A stretch of DNA of 64,000 bases from Symbiodinium natans (GCA_905221605.1 CAJNDS010002837.1:90001-154000); one strand, 5' to 3'. Shown: positions 21,970 to 33,625, numbered from the stretch's first letter. Program-made: numbers and translations. Notes: generated from the letters alone by a model not told the origin.

Positions 21970-22554
21970 CTGAAAAAACAAAAAAAAAACTTGTCCAGCT
22001 AGGGCTCGCCCTCCGGAAGTCCAAGGAGCTCTACGTCGCACGCAGTGGCTCCGCTCATGGCCGCTGGAGCACGGCGATTCGGGGCGACCCCATTGCCCCA
22101 TCTATGCGTGAGCCAGTCTAGCTGGCAGTCTTGCTGCGCGCTGTCATAGTGGGAAGCTTATTTGAAATCAGTCCTCTGCTCTGATTGTGTGATGGCATCA
22201 AGATGCATCAAGAACGACTGTGAGTACCTAAGCAACTGCATCTACAAGGCTGCACTAGCGCAGCTTAAACACTTCGCGAGCCAAATGTTGTAGACACACA
22301 CACATACGCATGCAATCGTTATGTGTGTTGCTAGGCATGCACCTTGGAATCTGCTTTCCTCCTTGTCCTTATTCACGCGTCATGTGGGTAGCACACCTAT
22401 ATGCAGCAGCGATCCAAGACGAAGGTTTCAGAAAGCGTGAGCACGCCAAACAAACATTCGTGACCACGAAGCGTAAGATACCATAATTGGGGTCCTGGTG
22501 CCTGAGGCGCATACCAGAGCAAAACAAAGGTGCTCAGCCGAAACCACGCACGCG

Positions 22555-22650
22555 ATACACGCACGCACTCACGCACACTCACACACACACGCAAAGACAC
22601 AAATACACAGACAAACAGACACACAGACAAACAAACAAACACATTAGTAA
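22555..22650. repeat. CA, ACAG and CAAA mixed microsatellite
   Basis: Interrupted CA repeats grade into ACAG and CAAA units. It lies in what is probably an intron of the NHL-repeat gene. Confidence 0.85.
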
Positions 22651-22664
22651 CCCGGCTTGGCCAA

Positions 22665-23506
22665 TCGCCGTTTGCCAGCGCCAGTCCGGTAGGAAAGTTG
22701 AGCTTCCCTGCCATTGCCAAAAGCTTCAGCACAAGCTAATCCAAGTCCAATGAGCAGAGACAGCATCGATGAGAAAGAACCCGAGCCAGAACTGTAAGAC
22801 AAGCAGGTGGAGATGCTTTTCTTGGAAGATCTGAAAATTGGCCTGCCGCTGTGCTCGGGCCACCGTCCACCTGCAACTGCGGGTTCCACAAGTGGGCAAC
22901 CAATAACGATGACTGATTGAGAGGTTGAGGCTTGGCAGATACAAAGCCCTCACAGTCTCAGTGCTTGTAGAAGCCTTCCCAACTGCAGGCTCTGCAGGAC
23001 TGCCCCAAGTCCAAAAACACTTCATCTGTTTTCCGGAGCTCGTCGTAGGGCCACTTCGCTTACGTCATATGCAGCACGGCGCTGTCCAGCAAGGGCCTGC
23101 GTGTATTGCGTGTACATTCAGATCAAAGTTGGTCTCCGGGTCGCCCGCCACAGCCGTCCCTGTAGCACCGGCAGGCGTCCAACGCACCACCTACCGAGCT
23201 GGGTGTAAAAAGTCTGCAGAGTCTACATCATGCCTGCGGCGGGCTACTGTCGAATTCTTTGCAAGGAAGCATGCGGAGCTCGCAGGTCTAGCTAACACAC
23301 CAGCTGTTGAATCGGCAGCATCTAGCAACCTGTATGCAGAGAAGCTGCTTTTGGCCGACGGAGCTCTCTTAAGCAGAGTCTACGCGCGAAGCACACCCCA
23401 AATTGCCAAAGCTACCAAAACTCCTTTCAATTGCCAATTTGCACCGAACTTGCACCCGGCCCGGTGATTCTGGGTATCTGCCACATAGACTTGACCTGGC
23501 GCCGCA
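22665..23506 (-). CDS. NHL-repeat beta-propeller protein, partial
   Basis: Three exons give consecutive NHL text. Exon 23461 to about 23506 reads GQVYVADTQNHR. Exon 23116-23190 reads VVRWTPAGATGTAVAGDPET then NFDLN, and joins in phase to give the canonical NHRVV.W....G..VAG run. Exon about 22665-22707 reads KLNFPTGLALANG, the start of the next repeat (L..P.G.A.). The first intron uses a GC donor. NHL propellers bind proteins or RNA, and in algae similar proteins are often secreted or membrane-tethered. The number of repeats and both ends are unknown; an exon is missing between the second and third by phase. A signal-peptide-like frame near 22766 on the same strand is probably chance. Confidence 0.6.
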
Positions 23507-23579
23507 CTTGACAAGAAAAAACACAGAAATTGCGAGTGCACGACTTTATCAATGACACAGGCAAACGTCAAAAACCCGA

Positions 23580-25380
23580 AGAACGAAAATGAGAAACTCC
23601 CTTCAACGGCTAGCGACTAACATGCCATCGATGTTCGTAGGGTTGAGTACTTGGGTTTGGGAGCGTGGGAAGTAGCCAAGGCAAGGGTCAACCTAAACTG
23701 CAAAGCGCATGCACGGGCATGAAACGTTGTATCAGACATCCACATATTGGACGACTCAAACCATCGCCGTCATGGCCAGATGAATCATCGAATGCCAGCG
23801 CCTGCAGCAGATACTGCTAATCAGGCACAGAAGCAACAAGTGAGAGTCGCATCTTGCCGCAGGAGCTGCCGATCTTCGGGCCTACTAAACTGCCTAGCGA
23901 AGTACAGCACAGGCGAGCTCAAGTGGTACTCCAGAAACCACAAAAAGCCTGTTAAGCACCGACGCTGGCAGGAGAAACACAGCACACCGCAGCTACTGCT
24001 GCGGCAACCGGCTCCTAGTTTCACATAAACCCCTTTAGCCAGCTCAGCTCAGTCCCAACATGCCTCGGGAAAGTAGAGGTTCGAAAGGAAAGAGCCAGAG
24101 GAACCTCCGGCCTCGGATTCCAAGCGCCGAACTTGAGATTAGCTTGCCACACTTACGACAGTTGCCAGGGGAGTTCCTGGGATGGCTTGATGATCAGGGC
24201 ATCGTTCGTGACACCACTGTGACGAGGCTGTGGTCCCCCGCACTCATCACATATCACTAAGCGACAGCAGCCATGGACCCTCACATCGCAGAATCGAGAT
24301 GGCTTACAAACCTCAGAGCGCCGCAACCACCGTGCCGCCACCCGAGCTTCCACCAGCCACCGCTGCCAAGGTAACCTGATGAGAATATGTTGCGTGGCCC
24401 ACACAATGGATGCGACACTTGGTTGGATTTCTTTTTTTGGCAGCAGCAGCAGCAGCAGCGTCCTCTTCAAAGATGTGTTGCCACTGTTGCCCCAGAACAA
24501 GTAGGACTCAAGAAATTTCAAGCTACACACCAACCACGTGTATGCGCCGGAGAAAGTACGCCTTTCATTACTGCGATCTTCTCTAAATGGAAAAATGGAC
24601 ACTTTTTCTTGCGGCCTCTTGTCCATTCCGATCTGTGTTTGACCCCAATTTTTCCAGCACACCAGATGTTGTCCCACCCCGAATGCACAAGAGAGAGAGA
24701 GAGAGAGTGCGTGCACTTATGGGTACTCTTGATTTTTCGAAATTCTCTGAACACATGAGCACTGCTCGAAGTTTTCAGGATGTCACGCAACGTGCGCGGT
24801 GTCGCACAACAAATGCAGAGACTCGTGTGTGAGATGGCTCGGCATCTCAGAGGCGGCGGAATGGCCCACACTCGCCTCTCTTGTAATCATCATCAACTCT
24901 CGAAGGTTGCATGCCTTCTCTCACACAGTCTTTGTATGAGCTACTATGTGTAGTTTATGTTTCCTGGTTTTCTCTGCATTCGTTCCAAGAGACGCCGGAG
25001 AAAGCACTGGAATTAGGGCACTGGGCACTGGTCTTCTAATGATTCAGGAAAGGCCACAAAAAGAGTCTCACCACACCTTGCTTGACCAGGAGTATGACTC
25101 ATGACTATCACAACAACATGGGGAAACCTAGACCATATCTCTTGCTTCTCCATAATGAAGTACCAAGAGATCATCGCAGGATATTCGGTGCAATGAACCA
25201 TGTTCAGCGGACACTAGAATCGTTGGCGGACTACGCTCTGGCACGCTCTGCCTGAGGATCGAGGCCCTGACCCGGGCGCACGCCTGTGGACCGCAGAGCG
25301 TATTAAGTTAAAGGCAGATGTCTTTGCAAATTCCACTGGGCGTCATCATCGGTGAAGCCACGAACACCGCTACAAGGCCG
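23580..25380. other. No gene recognised; small GCA and GA repeats
   Basis: GCA repeats at about 24438-24458 and a GA run at about 24690-24707. Open frames on both strands are weak. NHL-gene upstream exons should be here but I could not find them. Confidence 0.35.
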
Positions 25381-25393
25381 TCAGCATGCGTAG

Positions 25394-25708
25394 TTGGTGA
25401 GCCTTGTCGAGGATGTAAATGTCCCCGCCGGGCCCACTTGCCTGGCACCATTTGGCAGCGACGGAGAAGTCAAGGAGTCCATCGGGGTATTCATTAACAT
25501 TCACTGGATTGCTTTCAGCACATCATTCCTTCCGAATCTGGGTCCCACTCACCGCATCTCCTGCTGTAAGAACTTGCCAGGCTGGCGACATCGACCTCCA
25601 GTCCACCGAGCACGACTATCCGATAGTTTCGATACTATCCATGCGTGCTTCGACAATTCCCGGCATGGGCTCTCTTCACTCAGCCTCCTAACTGTAGATC
25701 TGCCCTGA
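25394..25708 (+). CDS. Weak hypothetical frame
   Basis: Reads VEDVNVPAGPTCLAPFGSDG then EVKESIGVFINIHW, which is protein-like, but the rest is not and the minus strand has an equally plausible frame. Treat as unresolved. Confidence 0.15.
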   Translation: MVSLVEDVNVPAGPTCLAPFGSDGEVKESIGVFINIHWIAFSTSFLPNLGPTHRISCCKNLPGWRHRPPVHRARLSDSFDTIHACFDNSRHGLSSLSLLTVDLP

Positions 25709-26130
25709 GTCATTTGCTTTGCCGGCCCGTGCCCCCACGAGCGGCTAACATCATGAGCATCAATCAAGAGGGCAGTCATGTGCCATGAAAGACGGCGGCC
25801 GGACAAACTCGTCCGGTAGCAAAACCTCGCATGGTTTTTCGGCCTCGTACGTGCCAGAACCTCGCATGCTCTTTTTCAAAAACTAACACTCGGGCTTCGA
25901 CTACAAAAGAGAACGCTTTTTAACGATTTGACGGCGAGGACAGTCTAAGCGTTTACTCGCATGCCACTCGACAGACGCTCGGCCCTTTTTGCAAGAAGCT
26001 CCAGGTCTTCCCGCAGAAGGCATCGTTGCACAGCTTCTACGATGCGCCAGCACAAAGAGTGCTGGCCAGAGCTCAGGGTAGCCTCAGCTTTCCACGGTTT
26101 TTTGGACACGCTTGCAGATGGCTACCGAAT

Positions 26131-26337
26131 TCAAGCATCTGCAGTGAAAAGCGTGTCAAGAGCTGTGTTGCCGTCGGGAGACCTGGGCCACCTCCGGACT
26201 CGGCAGCACCTTGGCTTTCCAGGCACTGTAACGCATTGATCAATCACCCACTCCACCAAAGTGCCAAGATTGCCAAGGCAAGCAATCAGAAGCATCAGAC
26301 TATTTTGAAGGTTTTGCGCCACGAAGCTGCAACGCAC
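26131..26337 (-). CDS. Weak hypothetical frame
   Basis: Contains GNLGTLVEWVIDQCVTVPGK and ends in a stop at 26131. No splice sites or family assigned. Confidence 0.2.
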   Translation of the reverse strand: MRCSFVAQNLQNSLMLLIACLGNLGTLVEWVIDQCVTVPGKPRCCRVRRWPRSPDGNTALDTLFTADA

Positions 26338-26482
26338 CCACGACTTCGTTTTTTATCGGGGCGAGGATGAGGCTGCAAACGGCAACTCGGCTCCGGAAAT
26401 GAATCCAGCTCTTAGCTGAGCCGCCCATAGTCCAGCAGGCCTGTCCGAGCAACAGCGAGCGTAGTCATAAACCTCAGAGCGA

Positions 26483-26585
26483 AAAGGGAGAGCGAGAGAG
26501 AGAAAGAGACAGAGAGAGGCAGAGAGAGACAGAGAGAGACAGAGAGAGACAGAGAGACACAGAGAGAGGCTGAAAGAGAAAGGCT
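26483..26585. repeat. (AGAGAGAC)n-type microsatellite
   Basis: About 100 bp of GA-rich units, mostly AGAGAGAC and AGAGACAC, open in several frames on the minus strand as Ser/Leu-rich text that is not a gene. Confidence 0.9.
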
Positions 26586-27220
26586 CTCAATTGAAGGACC
26601 GGGGTCGTTTCGAGCGAGCGAGAGAGAAGCGCAACAACAAGAAGAAACAAAACAAAGAACCTCCCGTGCTTTTGTCGTATGGGTCGATGCAGAGCTCAAT
26701 CCGAGTGGTACCTGGTACTGGGTTGCGCTGTTGCATTGTGGTCACTGCCTCCTCCTGGAAACATTCTACTTCCAGTAAGAGTACAAATGGGTGGTGACAC
26801 CAGAAGCGGGGAAGCAGAGATGGGTATATAATTGGGGGGGAAGACATCCCTTATCAAGAGCAAACCTATCAAACCACTTACTTGGGTGTGCAGAAATGTT
26901 GTTTGGAGGCATTGCTGTCCCCCATCATGCCGCACCACATCCTGGATTAGATTACATGCTGCCACCATGCATCGGTCCAGCACTTTGCATCGCCTGCAAG
27001 TGACCAGGGGCATTTCAAGTCTTTCCCGCGTGCGTGCTGGGGTGCAGCCCAAAGCACATCAACAGCAACACTTTCACGCAAGGTGATGGCATGTGCATGG
27101 GCCAGACGGCATGCCGAGCTGCTGGGTCTGGAGGCATCATGCGCACGTGCGCAAGCTTACACTTACGATGCGGATGAAAGAAAGGCTGCATGGGCCTGCC
27201 ACTCCATGCCGTGTGCTGCA

Positions 27221-27344
27221 GCACCATCTGGCTTGCGTGTCCTGGCTGGAGTTCGTCAAGGGGAATGGGCGCTCGTTCCTGGTCCTACGAGGTGATTTTC
27301 TGTTCAAGTATGATATCGGCCTCCTCGAAGCAAGAGGGATCTAG
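27221..27344 (+). CDS. PH-domain-like fragment
   Basis: After a possible acceptor GTGCTGCAG the frame reads WLEFVKGNGRSFLVLRGDFL then FKYD. This matches the first two strands of PH domains (G-x-L-E-F-V-K...R-x-F-V-L-R-G-x-F-L-F-x-Y). It ends soon after at a stop, so only one exon is present. PH domains bind phosphoinositides or proteins at membranes. It lies on the plus strand, against the local trend, so it could also be a gene fragment or pseudogene. Confidence 0.35.
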
Positions 27345-27359
27345 GCTCGGTTGGGCAAA

Positions 27360-28040
27360 ATAGCGCCACATCCTCGCAAGGAAGCTTCAGGAGATGCGAG
27401 AATGATTGCATGCCCTCGGCATGCTACAGTGGGAGGCCGTGGGCGGTGACATAGTGACTGTGCTCAATGCGGTTCGTAACTGTTAGTACATGCACGCTCT
27501 CACCGCATGGCCCCGCCGAAACAGTGTGAAGCAAGGCAGCAGAGGTCCATCCATCCTGCAGCAGTCGTCGAACATTTGCCTCTTGCGTGGAGCAGCAAGC
27601 ACTGGGCATGCAAAAGGCGAATCAAGACCAGGTCAAACTGGGAAACTGGCCATGTGCAACCGGACCAACAAACAGCTGGGTGAGCGAAGAACCCAGAATA
27701 TTGGACGTATCCCGACCCTGACTTCTAGTCAAAAGTCGATACCCTTTCACTGCATGGGGTCCTGGCGGCCTTGCGACGACAAAGTCTCAAACCAGGTTGG
27801 TTGGAAGCAAAGGAGCAATTGGTCTGCCCATGTCTATCGCGGGGTGCGGTTGGTTGGGGGGGAGTGCCAAAATTTCCCGATGATCCGTGAATTTCACGAC
27901 TGGAACTGTTATTTATGAGGTGCTTCCCTCGGCATACGGGATATGCCATGATGTATCGCGATGTCCGCAGGCTGGAAGCGTGAGTGGGAGACGCAATGAG
28001 ACGCAGACATGCAACCAGCATATGCAACATCAGCATATGC
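27360..28040. other. No gene recognised
   Basis: Intergenic or 3' flank of the glycosyltransferase-like gene. Frames here are not convincing. Confidence 0.35.
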
Positions 28041-28047
28041 AAAACAT

Positions 28048-28870
28048 TCAGATCATTCTTAGGCGAGTGGCAGCGGCCTCGCTGGCTTCGGCACTGTACT
28101 TGTAGGAAAGCCCACCTGGTCTCGTCGGCTTCGTGCAGCGGCCATACTTTGCTCGACGGCCGCCCAGGCAAAGGACTGCACCTGTGGACCCAAAGCGGCG
28201 TATCGGCACGCGATACCAGTGCAGCGCAGCAAGCAGGGACCACTCTGGGCCACGATAAAGGTCGGCGACCGTGGAGTCAGCTCGCGCAGCTGCTCGATGC
28301 ATCATCGGAAGGAGGCTGCCATTTACGAGCCACGGCCACCTGCCAAAGTACGACTTTGCATACTTCCGTGGTACGATGGCAAAGCGGTCGTTAATGCCAT
28401 CCCAGTCCTTACAAGCAAGCAAGTCAGAGCTGCAAAAGGCGCCGTTTGTCTCAAACACACGTCACACGAAAACAGAATCGTCGGCCATGCACGTTCATGA
28501 CACACGCGTCTGCTCCACACACTCCAGGCACATGTACTTATCACAGTAGGGCTGGACATTCCAGAACATTCTAGAACCTCGAAGAAAGCCAAGTGCAATG
28601 CAGGATCTTGGCCATCTGGAATCCACACAGCAGCCGCGTCAGCATCTTCAAAGACGGATAACGCAGGTGGCGGTGCAAGCCACAACCAATCTAGGCGCGC
28701 AAAAATCCAGTACTTGTAACCTCCGCTGCCGGGCATCAAGCTCACGCAGCTCTTAACGTCACATCCTCGAAACAACAAAGTGCATGACAAGATGCGCTGG
28801 CCACGCTCTTCTTCAGCAGAAGTAAGGAGCTCCCAGCAGTGAAAAAGTGTTCGAATATGCAAGGCATTTC
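28048..28870 (-). CDS. Glycosyltransferase-like protein with NDRF motif, last three exons
   Basis: Exon 28802-28870 reads NALHIRTLFHCWELLTSAEE then ER. A GC-donor intron of 81 nt (28721-28801) joins it to exon 28608-28720, GYKYWIFARLDWLWLAPPPA then LSVFEDADAAAVWIPDGQ. A GA-donor intron of 200 nt (28408-28607) leads to exon 28407 downward, DWDGINDRFAIVPRKYAKSY, then FGRWPWLVNGSLL and RGPEWSLLAALHWYRVPIRR, ending at 28048. The order (Y-x-W...R-x-D...W-x-P-x-G-x-D...G-x-N-D-R-F-A..P......Y-F-x-R-W) fits a family of predicted algal and plant nucleotide-sugar transferases. Substrate is unknown. The N-terminal half and any membrane anchor are not found. Confidence 0.65.
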
Positions 28871-29229
28871 CTGATGTCAGAAAGCCAGAAACCTAACCGC
28901 GACTTGTAGCTTCACCGCTTTCGAGGATCGTGTCGCTTCCCACATCCAGGGTCCCAGGCGCGACCTTCCACGACTGCAAGGGGGCCCAAGAAGCTCCCAG
29001 GGATTTGTCGATAAGCCTGCAATGCAAAGCACGACTCACCATTGCCGTGGATAGCTGTAGGGTTGATCCTCTGCGCTCATGCTGCCGGCCTCCAAGATGT
29101 GAGAGCCATTGCCACCCGAGTAGTACCTAAGATCCTGACGACAAAAATGCGCCGAGGAGGACAACAGTGGAAGGGGAGAAACCTGCTTTTGACGGACTCA
29201 CAAGTGTAAGACGGCTTGCGCCACTTGTA

Positions 29230-29445
29230 CTACCATGTGCTGTCATGCGCAGTACCCGTCCGCCAGCAGCCCAGCCCGGCCGCGGCCTTCCACCTGCAAA
29301 AGGAGATGCGGGACCAGCATGGGAAGATGTGGGCACACAATGCCTCGTCCATTCCTAGCTGCGCCTCGTAAGAGATGCCCTTCAGCCACTTTGCATCAAG
29401 GCTGACCTCTTCTCGGAGCCCTTCAGCCTGAAGGCATCTCAGCAA
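29230..29445 (-). CDS. Candidate exon upstream of the glycosyltransferase-like gene
   Basis: Reads LLRCLQAEGLREEVSLDAKW then LKGISYEAQLGMDEAL, a good helical composition, followed by an apparent intron end TCCTTTTGCAG. It could be a 5' exon of the glycosyltransferase-like gene or a separate protein. Confidence 0.35.
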   Translation of the reverse strand: MLRCLQAEGLREEVSLDAKWLKGISYEAQLGMDEALCAHIFPCWSRISFCRWKAAAGLGCWRTGTAHDSTW

Positions 29446-29870
29446 ACAAGAAACAACATCAGGTTCAATCCACGATCAACCCACTGAAAGGCACTGAAAC
29501 TAAACCCAAGTCCGTCGACAAAAGCTATCAACGAAAACATCGAAACAGTGCCCTTGAACTTAAATCGGCTAGGCATATCCATTGCCAGCACTTGCGACCT
29601 GCCTTTCGGGCCAGCAGTGCGAAAGCATCCGCCTTCAGACAACTTGGAAATCGCCACAAGGTGCGATGCGCATGCATGTTGCAAGCAGGCGCGAATCGCA
29701 CACTCTCTATCGCCTCCAGAAGTTCGGCGGCCTGTGCAAATTGGTCCAAAGCCACCTAGCTTCGCCCAGAGTGCGAGCACCCAAGACAACCAGCCACACA
29801 CGTTCAGGCTTGGCTTTCTGCAGGCTACTGCGATCCTAGGCAAGCCGCAAAAACCCGTTTCCCGCTCCAC
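29439..29870 (-). CDS. Candidate exons, unknown
   Basis: Two minus-strand frames overlap. One contains ALDQFAQAAELLEAIESVRF then APACNMHAHRTLWRF; the other contains SHLVAISKLSEGGCF. The first is more protein-like. No motif recognised. Confidence 0.25.
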   Translation of the reverse strand: MERETGFCGLPRIAVACRKPSLNVCGWLSWVLALWAKLGGFGPICTGRRTSGGDRECAIRACLQHACASHLVAISKLSEGGCFRTAGPKGRSQVLAMDMPSRFKFKGTVSMFSLIAFVDGLGFSFSAFQWVDRGLNLMLFLVC

Positions 29871-30049
29871 CTGCGGCGGTATTCGGTTGGCCGGCCCTGC
29901 AAGGCAGAGTGCCGAGGAGGCAAGGCCTGTGCAGAGCCGGATTTATCGTTGACAAAGGGCGAAAAAGAAACCGAACCAACGATTCAGGCCGCCTTCCGCA
30001 GCGGGTGCCATGGCAAAAGGCGCTTGCGTAAGCATGGCCGAAAACTCAT

Positions 30050-30250
30050 CCTTACCTATGGGTTACCTACGGGCCAGCTAGTGGTTGGCTGTTGGTTACC
30101 TATCGGTTGCCTATTGACTACCTATTGGCTACCTATTGGCTACCTATTGACTGCCTGTAGGCCTATAGGTTCCCTATTGGATTTAATGGTTGCCTAGTGG
30201 TCACCTATTGGTTACCAGTAGCTTACCTATTGGTTCACCGATTGTTTACT
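30050..30250. repeat. 11-bp minisatellite
   Basis: About 18 diverged copies of a TTGGCTACCTA-like unit (TTGGTTACCTA, TTGACTACCTA and others). Not a multiple of three, so it shifts frame from copy to copy. Opens an artefactual plus-strand frame. Confidence 0.85.
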
Positions 30251-30259
30251 CTGCAGAGG

Positions 30260-31060
30260 CTGGCCCTTCAGGTCCAGCACGGTTCAACCAGGCTCTGTGC
30301 GAGTCCAGGTGTCAAGCTCGATTAAGTCTGAACAAGCTGATCTGGCAAAATGCAGATTTGCTGCTGTATTCTGTCGCATCTCGGCATGCCGCGTTGCGCT
30401 CATGCACATTCAGCAAAGCTGTCATGCAGATCGGATAGCCAAACGGCTGCAAGCTTGCTTGATTGCCACTTTGCCAGGAGCATTCACGGCGCAGTTGCCT
30501 ATTCTCACCACCGATATGACACCACAAGCAGCTAGACTGAACATGGGCGAAGCGAAGCAAACAATGCAGCAGCAAGATCAGAGCTGAGCAATCGAGGAGG
30601 CTGCCGGTTCGCTCAAATGATCAGCATTGCCTCCGGTGGTCGTGCCTGAGGGTGCAGGTTTCTTTCATTGTCATTTTGCCCGTGCGGCTACGCCATGCTG
30701 CGGACTCTGTGATCTCATGAAGTAGGCCACTGACAGACACTTCCGCCGGTTCCACCCGCGATCACGCGCCCGTACACTGTCAGACTGAACTGGGCCAGGG
30801 CAGATGAAGCACACAGCTCGCAAGCGTTTGAGAGGCGAGGTCGCAAATCACAGAAATCACGGGAATCCAGGAGGCCAACTGTGACCAGATGCAACTGCAG
30901 ACTGCACTCTACGATCCGGCCCATGTGCTACTGGGTGCCAGTGCTGCTTATGTGAGGCAAGGCCACTCAGTTGGGTCTGCACCTGCTGGCTGGCAACACG
31001 GAGATGGAGAACCTGCAAACTGGCTGCTCAAGAAGAGGCAAACACAAGGAGTAGGGGAAC
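30260..31060. other. No gene recognised
   Basis: A minus-strand frame at 30715-30924 (LAQFSLTVYGRVIAGGTGG) is weakly protein-like. Nothing else is supported. Confidence 0.35.
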
Positions 31061-31066
31061 CTCCCT

Positions 31067-31260
31067 CTAAACCGCCCTAGCAGCTTGCTTCACTCCAAAG
31101 GCAAACGTTTGTCCCCAAAGGTCCCAGGCCCGTGCAGCACTCACGCCTGCAGAAATAGCAGCCCTGGAATTCGGAATCTCCTTCAACACTTGTGAAAGCA
31201 TGTGGACCATCCGGCACTGGACTTGGGATGACCAGAGTTCCTGATTCCCACAGACCAGAG
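31067..31260 (-). CDS. Protein-like C-terminal exon, unknown
   Basis: Reads CRMVHMLSQVLKEIPNSRAA then ISAGVSAARAWDLWGQTFAF and GVKQAARAV before the stop. Helical composition is good. A 23-bp tandem duplication (about 31226-31275) precedes it. No family recognised. Confidence 0.35.
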
Positions 31261-31344
31261 TTCCTGATTCCCACAAACCCTCTGCTGTCCTTGGGCGCTG
31301 GATCGGGCACTGCATGACTTCGTGATGCCCTGCGTCGCATCGCG

Positions 31345-32400
31345 TCAGGGCGTGAGGGACGTCATGCAGGCATCGCGAGACATGTGCATCGTGGGTTTCT
31401 TTTCGCCGAACCCACAAAATATTCTATCAAGAATCGACTCAGAGGCTGCGAATGGCTTAGCGGAACACAACCCCGAGAAGGAAGACCCGCTCTCTCTCTT
31501 TTGACCTGGGCCCCCCCCTCCCTTCCAAGAAACCCGGTCTTCTGACAAATCGACAAGATTCACTCGCAGAAGGGCGCCAGTGTGGGACACACTTTGATCA
31601 ATCAGTTGACAAATGGTGCCGCTGTTGAGTATATGACACTTCTGCACGGAATTTGGAACGGAAGTAGCATTGCACGCCATTTCGCTTTGGGCTTCATGTC
31701 CTTCATGTCATCTGTGGCTCCGTGGAACTCCCACATCAAGTTTAGGTTAGATTACTCTGTTGCTCGTCTGTCTCGACTTCAACCCCTGCGAACTTCTTAT
31801 GCACAGAGAGCTGCTTGAGATGCCTTGCCGCAAGGCTCCTACATTGATTTGGTCACAGATCTGAGGACCCCGAAGTCTTGGCATCTACTTGCAAGCGCCC
31901 TGGTTCCATCGTCAAAACACAACAAGTCCAAGAATCGCGCCGCGACGAGCCTCAAGGCCGCCGTGGCGCCCCAAATGGCGTTCATGCTGTTCAACTGATT
32001 AAGTCCGTGAGTCTAAGGCCCTTGATGATGACGTTCTTTGTGACTGTGGTTTGAGTTCTGGTGCACTCAAGACTCCAACTTGAGACTGCTGGCTCGCTGC
32101 GGCCAAATGGCACCAGCACGAAATTCCACAAGTCTGCTCCAGTCAGCCAAGAGATTTCCACTTTATCCAACTTCGACCCCTTCGCAAGTCCGGGGTTCTA
32201 GTTGCTGCCTGTGCCCTTTTATGCCCCAATTGCGCATGAAAGCTGGACAGACACTACCTGCCGGTATGAGAAACGCGTGTGAGGATGGCTTGTCCTGTCG
32301 CTGATCCGCCACTCAGCTCTGGATTTCTTGGATCTCTCGTCCCTTCCGCCTGACGCAAGCGTGCACAAGTCTTCTGGTGAAGTTGCACTGGAAAAGCCAA
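31345..32400. other. No gene recognised
   Basis: A minus-strand frame 31345-31680 contains RVNLVDLSEDRVSWK but is broken by low-complexity Gly/Ser text. The rest to 32400 shows nothing supported. Confidence 0.3.
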
Positions 32401-32464
32401 GAGCATAATCATAATCGGAAATACCCTCTGATCTAACCGTCCCGAACCGAAGCCCCCGCACCCC

Positions 32465-32532
32465 TACAGACCCAGACACAGACACGGACACAGACAGAGA
32501 CTCCGGCGCAGACACGGACGCAGACACAGACA

Positions 32533-32579
<47 letters not shown>

Positions 32580-32600
32580 ACAGACACAGACACAGACACA

Positions 32601-32641
<41 letters not shown>

Positions 32642-32690
32642 ACACACAGACACACAGACACGCACACACGCACACACACACACACACAGA

Positions 32691-32730
<40 letters not shown>
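32465..32730. repeat. CA / CAGACA / CAGACG compound microsatellite
   Basis: About 265 bp. GACACA and GACGCA units merge into pure CA. All three minus-strand frames are open (Cys-Val, Leu-Cys or Ser-Val text), which explains the long frames here. Confidence 0.95.
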
Positions 32731-32732
<2 letters not shown>

Positions 32733-33559
32733 TCACTGGCTCAACTAGGCTGAACAGGTACCAGCATCAAAGTCATCGTGGAAATGCACCATTTGCTAGA
32801 CGGCTACGCCTGTGCAACAGCGAAACAGGACAATTCACCACGAGAACCTGCACGGCACAACATGTCGCCCGATTTGTTGCAGGTACGTAGATCCGGCGTC
32901 CCTGATCAAGATCCTCCCATCTCAGGAGTATCTTCGTTGGCAGTGGACTCATGAATGGGCCATGTCCCCTTGCTTGAACTCATCTCTTAGTGACAGACAG
33001 AGTTGGAGACACACAGACACACAGCCACCAGGGCTGTGTTTTTGCTCGCAACGACGACAGCACAGCTCTGATTGATTCCGTTGGAACAGTCTTTCTTTTG
33101 GAGCTGTGTCCGAAACGATATCGACGCTTTCGAAGTTTGAGTGGGATTGTCTGTGCATGGTGGACTTAGAAACTCAGGTCACGCAAAGTCCAATTGGATT
33201 CAATGTCCTAGTTGCAATCGGCGTGGGAGTGTGGCAATAGCTCTCCCGGCGGTCCTCATCTGAGCACCACTGAAAATCATGCCGCTGATTGTCGTTGCGG
33301 GCATGATTTTGGGGACTAGAGGATTGGATCGAGTGATTCAAAAACAGATTCCGTGCCCTGACAAATTGAAGGCTGAAACAAGAACGCAATGATGTTTAAC
33401 AAACATTGCAGCGCTAGGAACACATATTGACTGACGAGTGATAAGTCCAGCACAAACACGTCGGATGGTGGATCCAGCAGTATGTGGCGGTGATGTGGCC
33501 ACGAGGGAAAGTGTCGTGCCAATCTGCTCGAAGACCCGTGGGTACGGGTCTCGATATGA

Positions 33560-33625
33560 TTCACACACACACACACATACGCACACCCTGACGCAAACAA
33601 GGAAACAAAAACAAACACACAAACA
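33560..33625. repeat. CA and CAAA microsatellite
   Basis: CA repeat followed by degenerate CAAA units. Confidence 0.8.

Noticed and set aside
22644-22766. Signal-peptide-like minus frame (MLSLLIGLGLACAEAFGNG)
   Set aside because: It overlaps the third NHL exon in another frame. The NHL reading explains the DNA better.
22925-23467. Plus-strand frame of 180 codons
   Set aside because: It lies opposite two NHL exons whose joined sequence matches a known repeat. It is the antisense shadow.
32219-32736. Long Cys/Val and Ser/Ala frames
   Set aside because: They are translations of the CA/CAGACA microsatellite.
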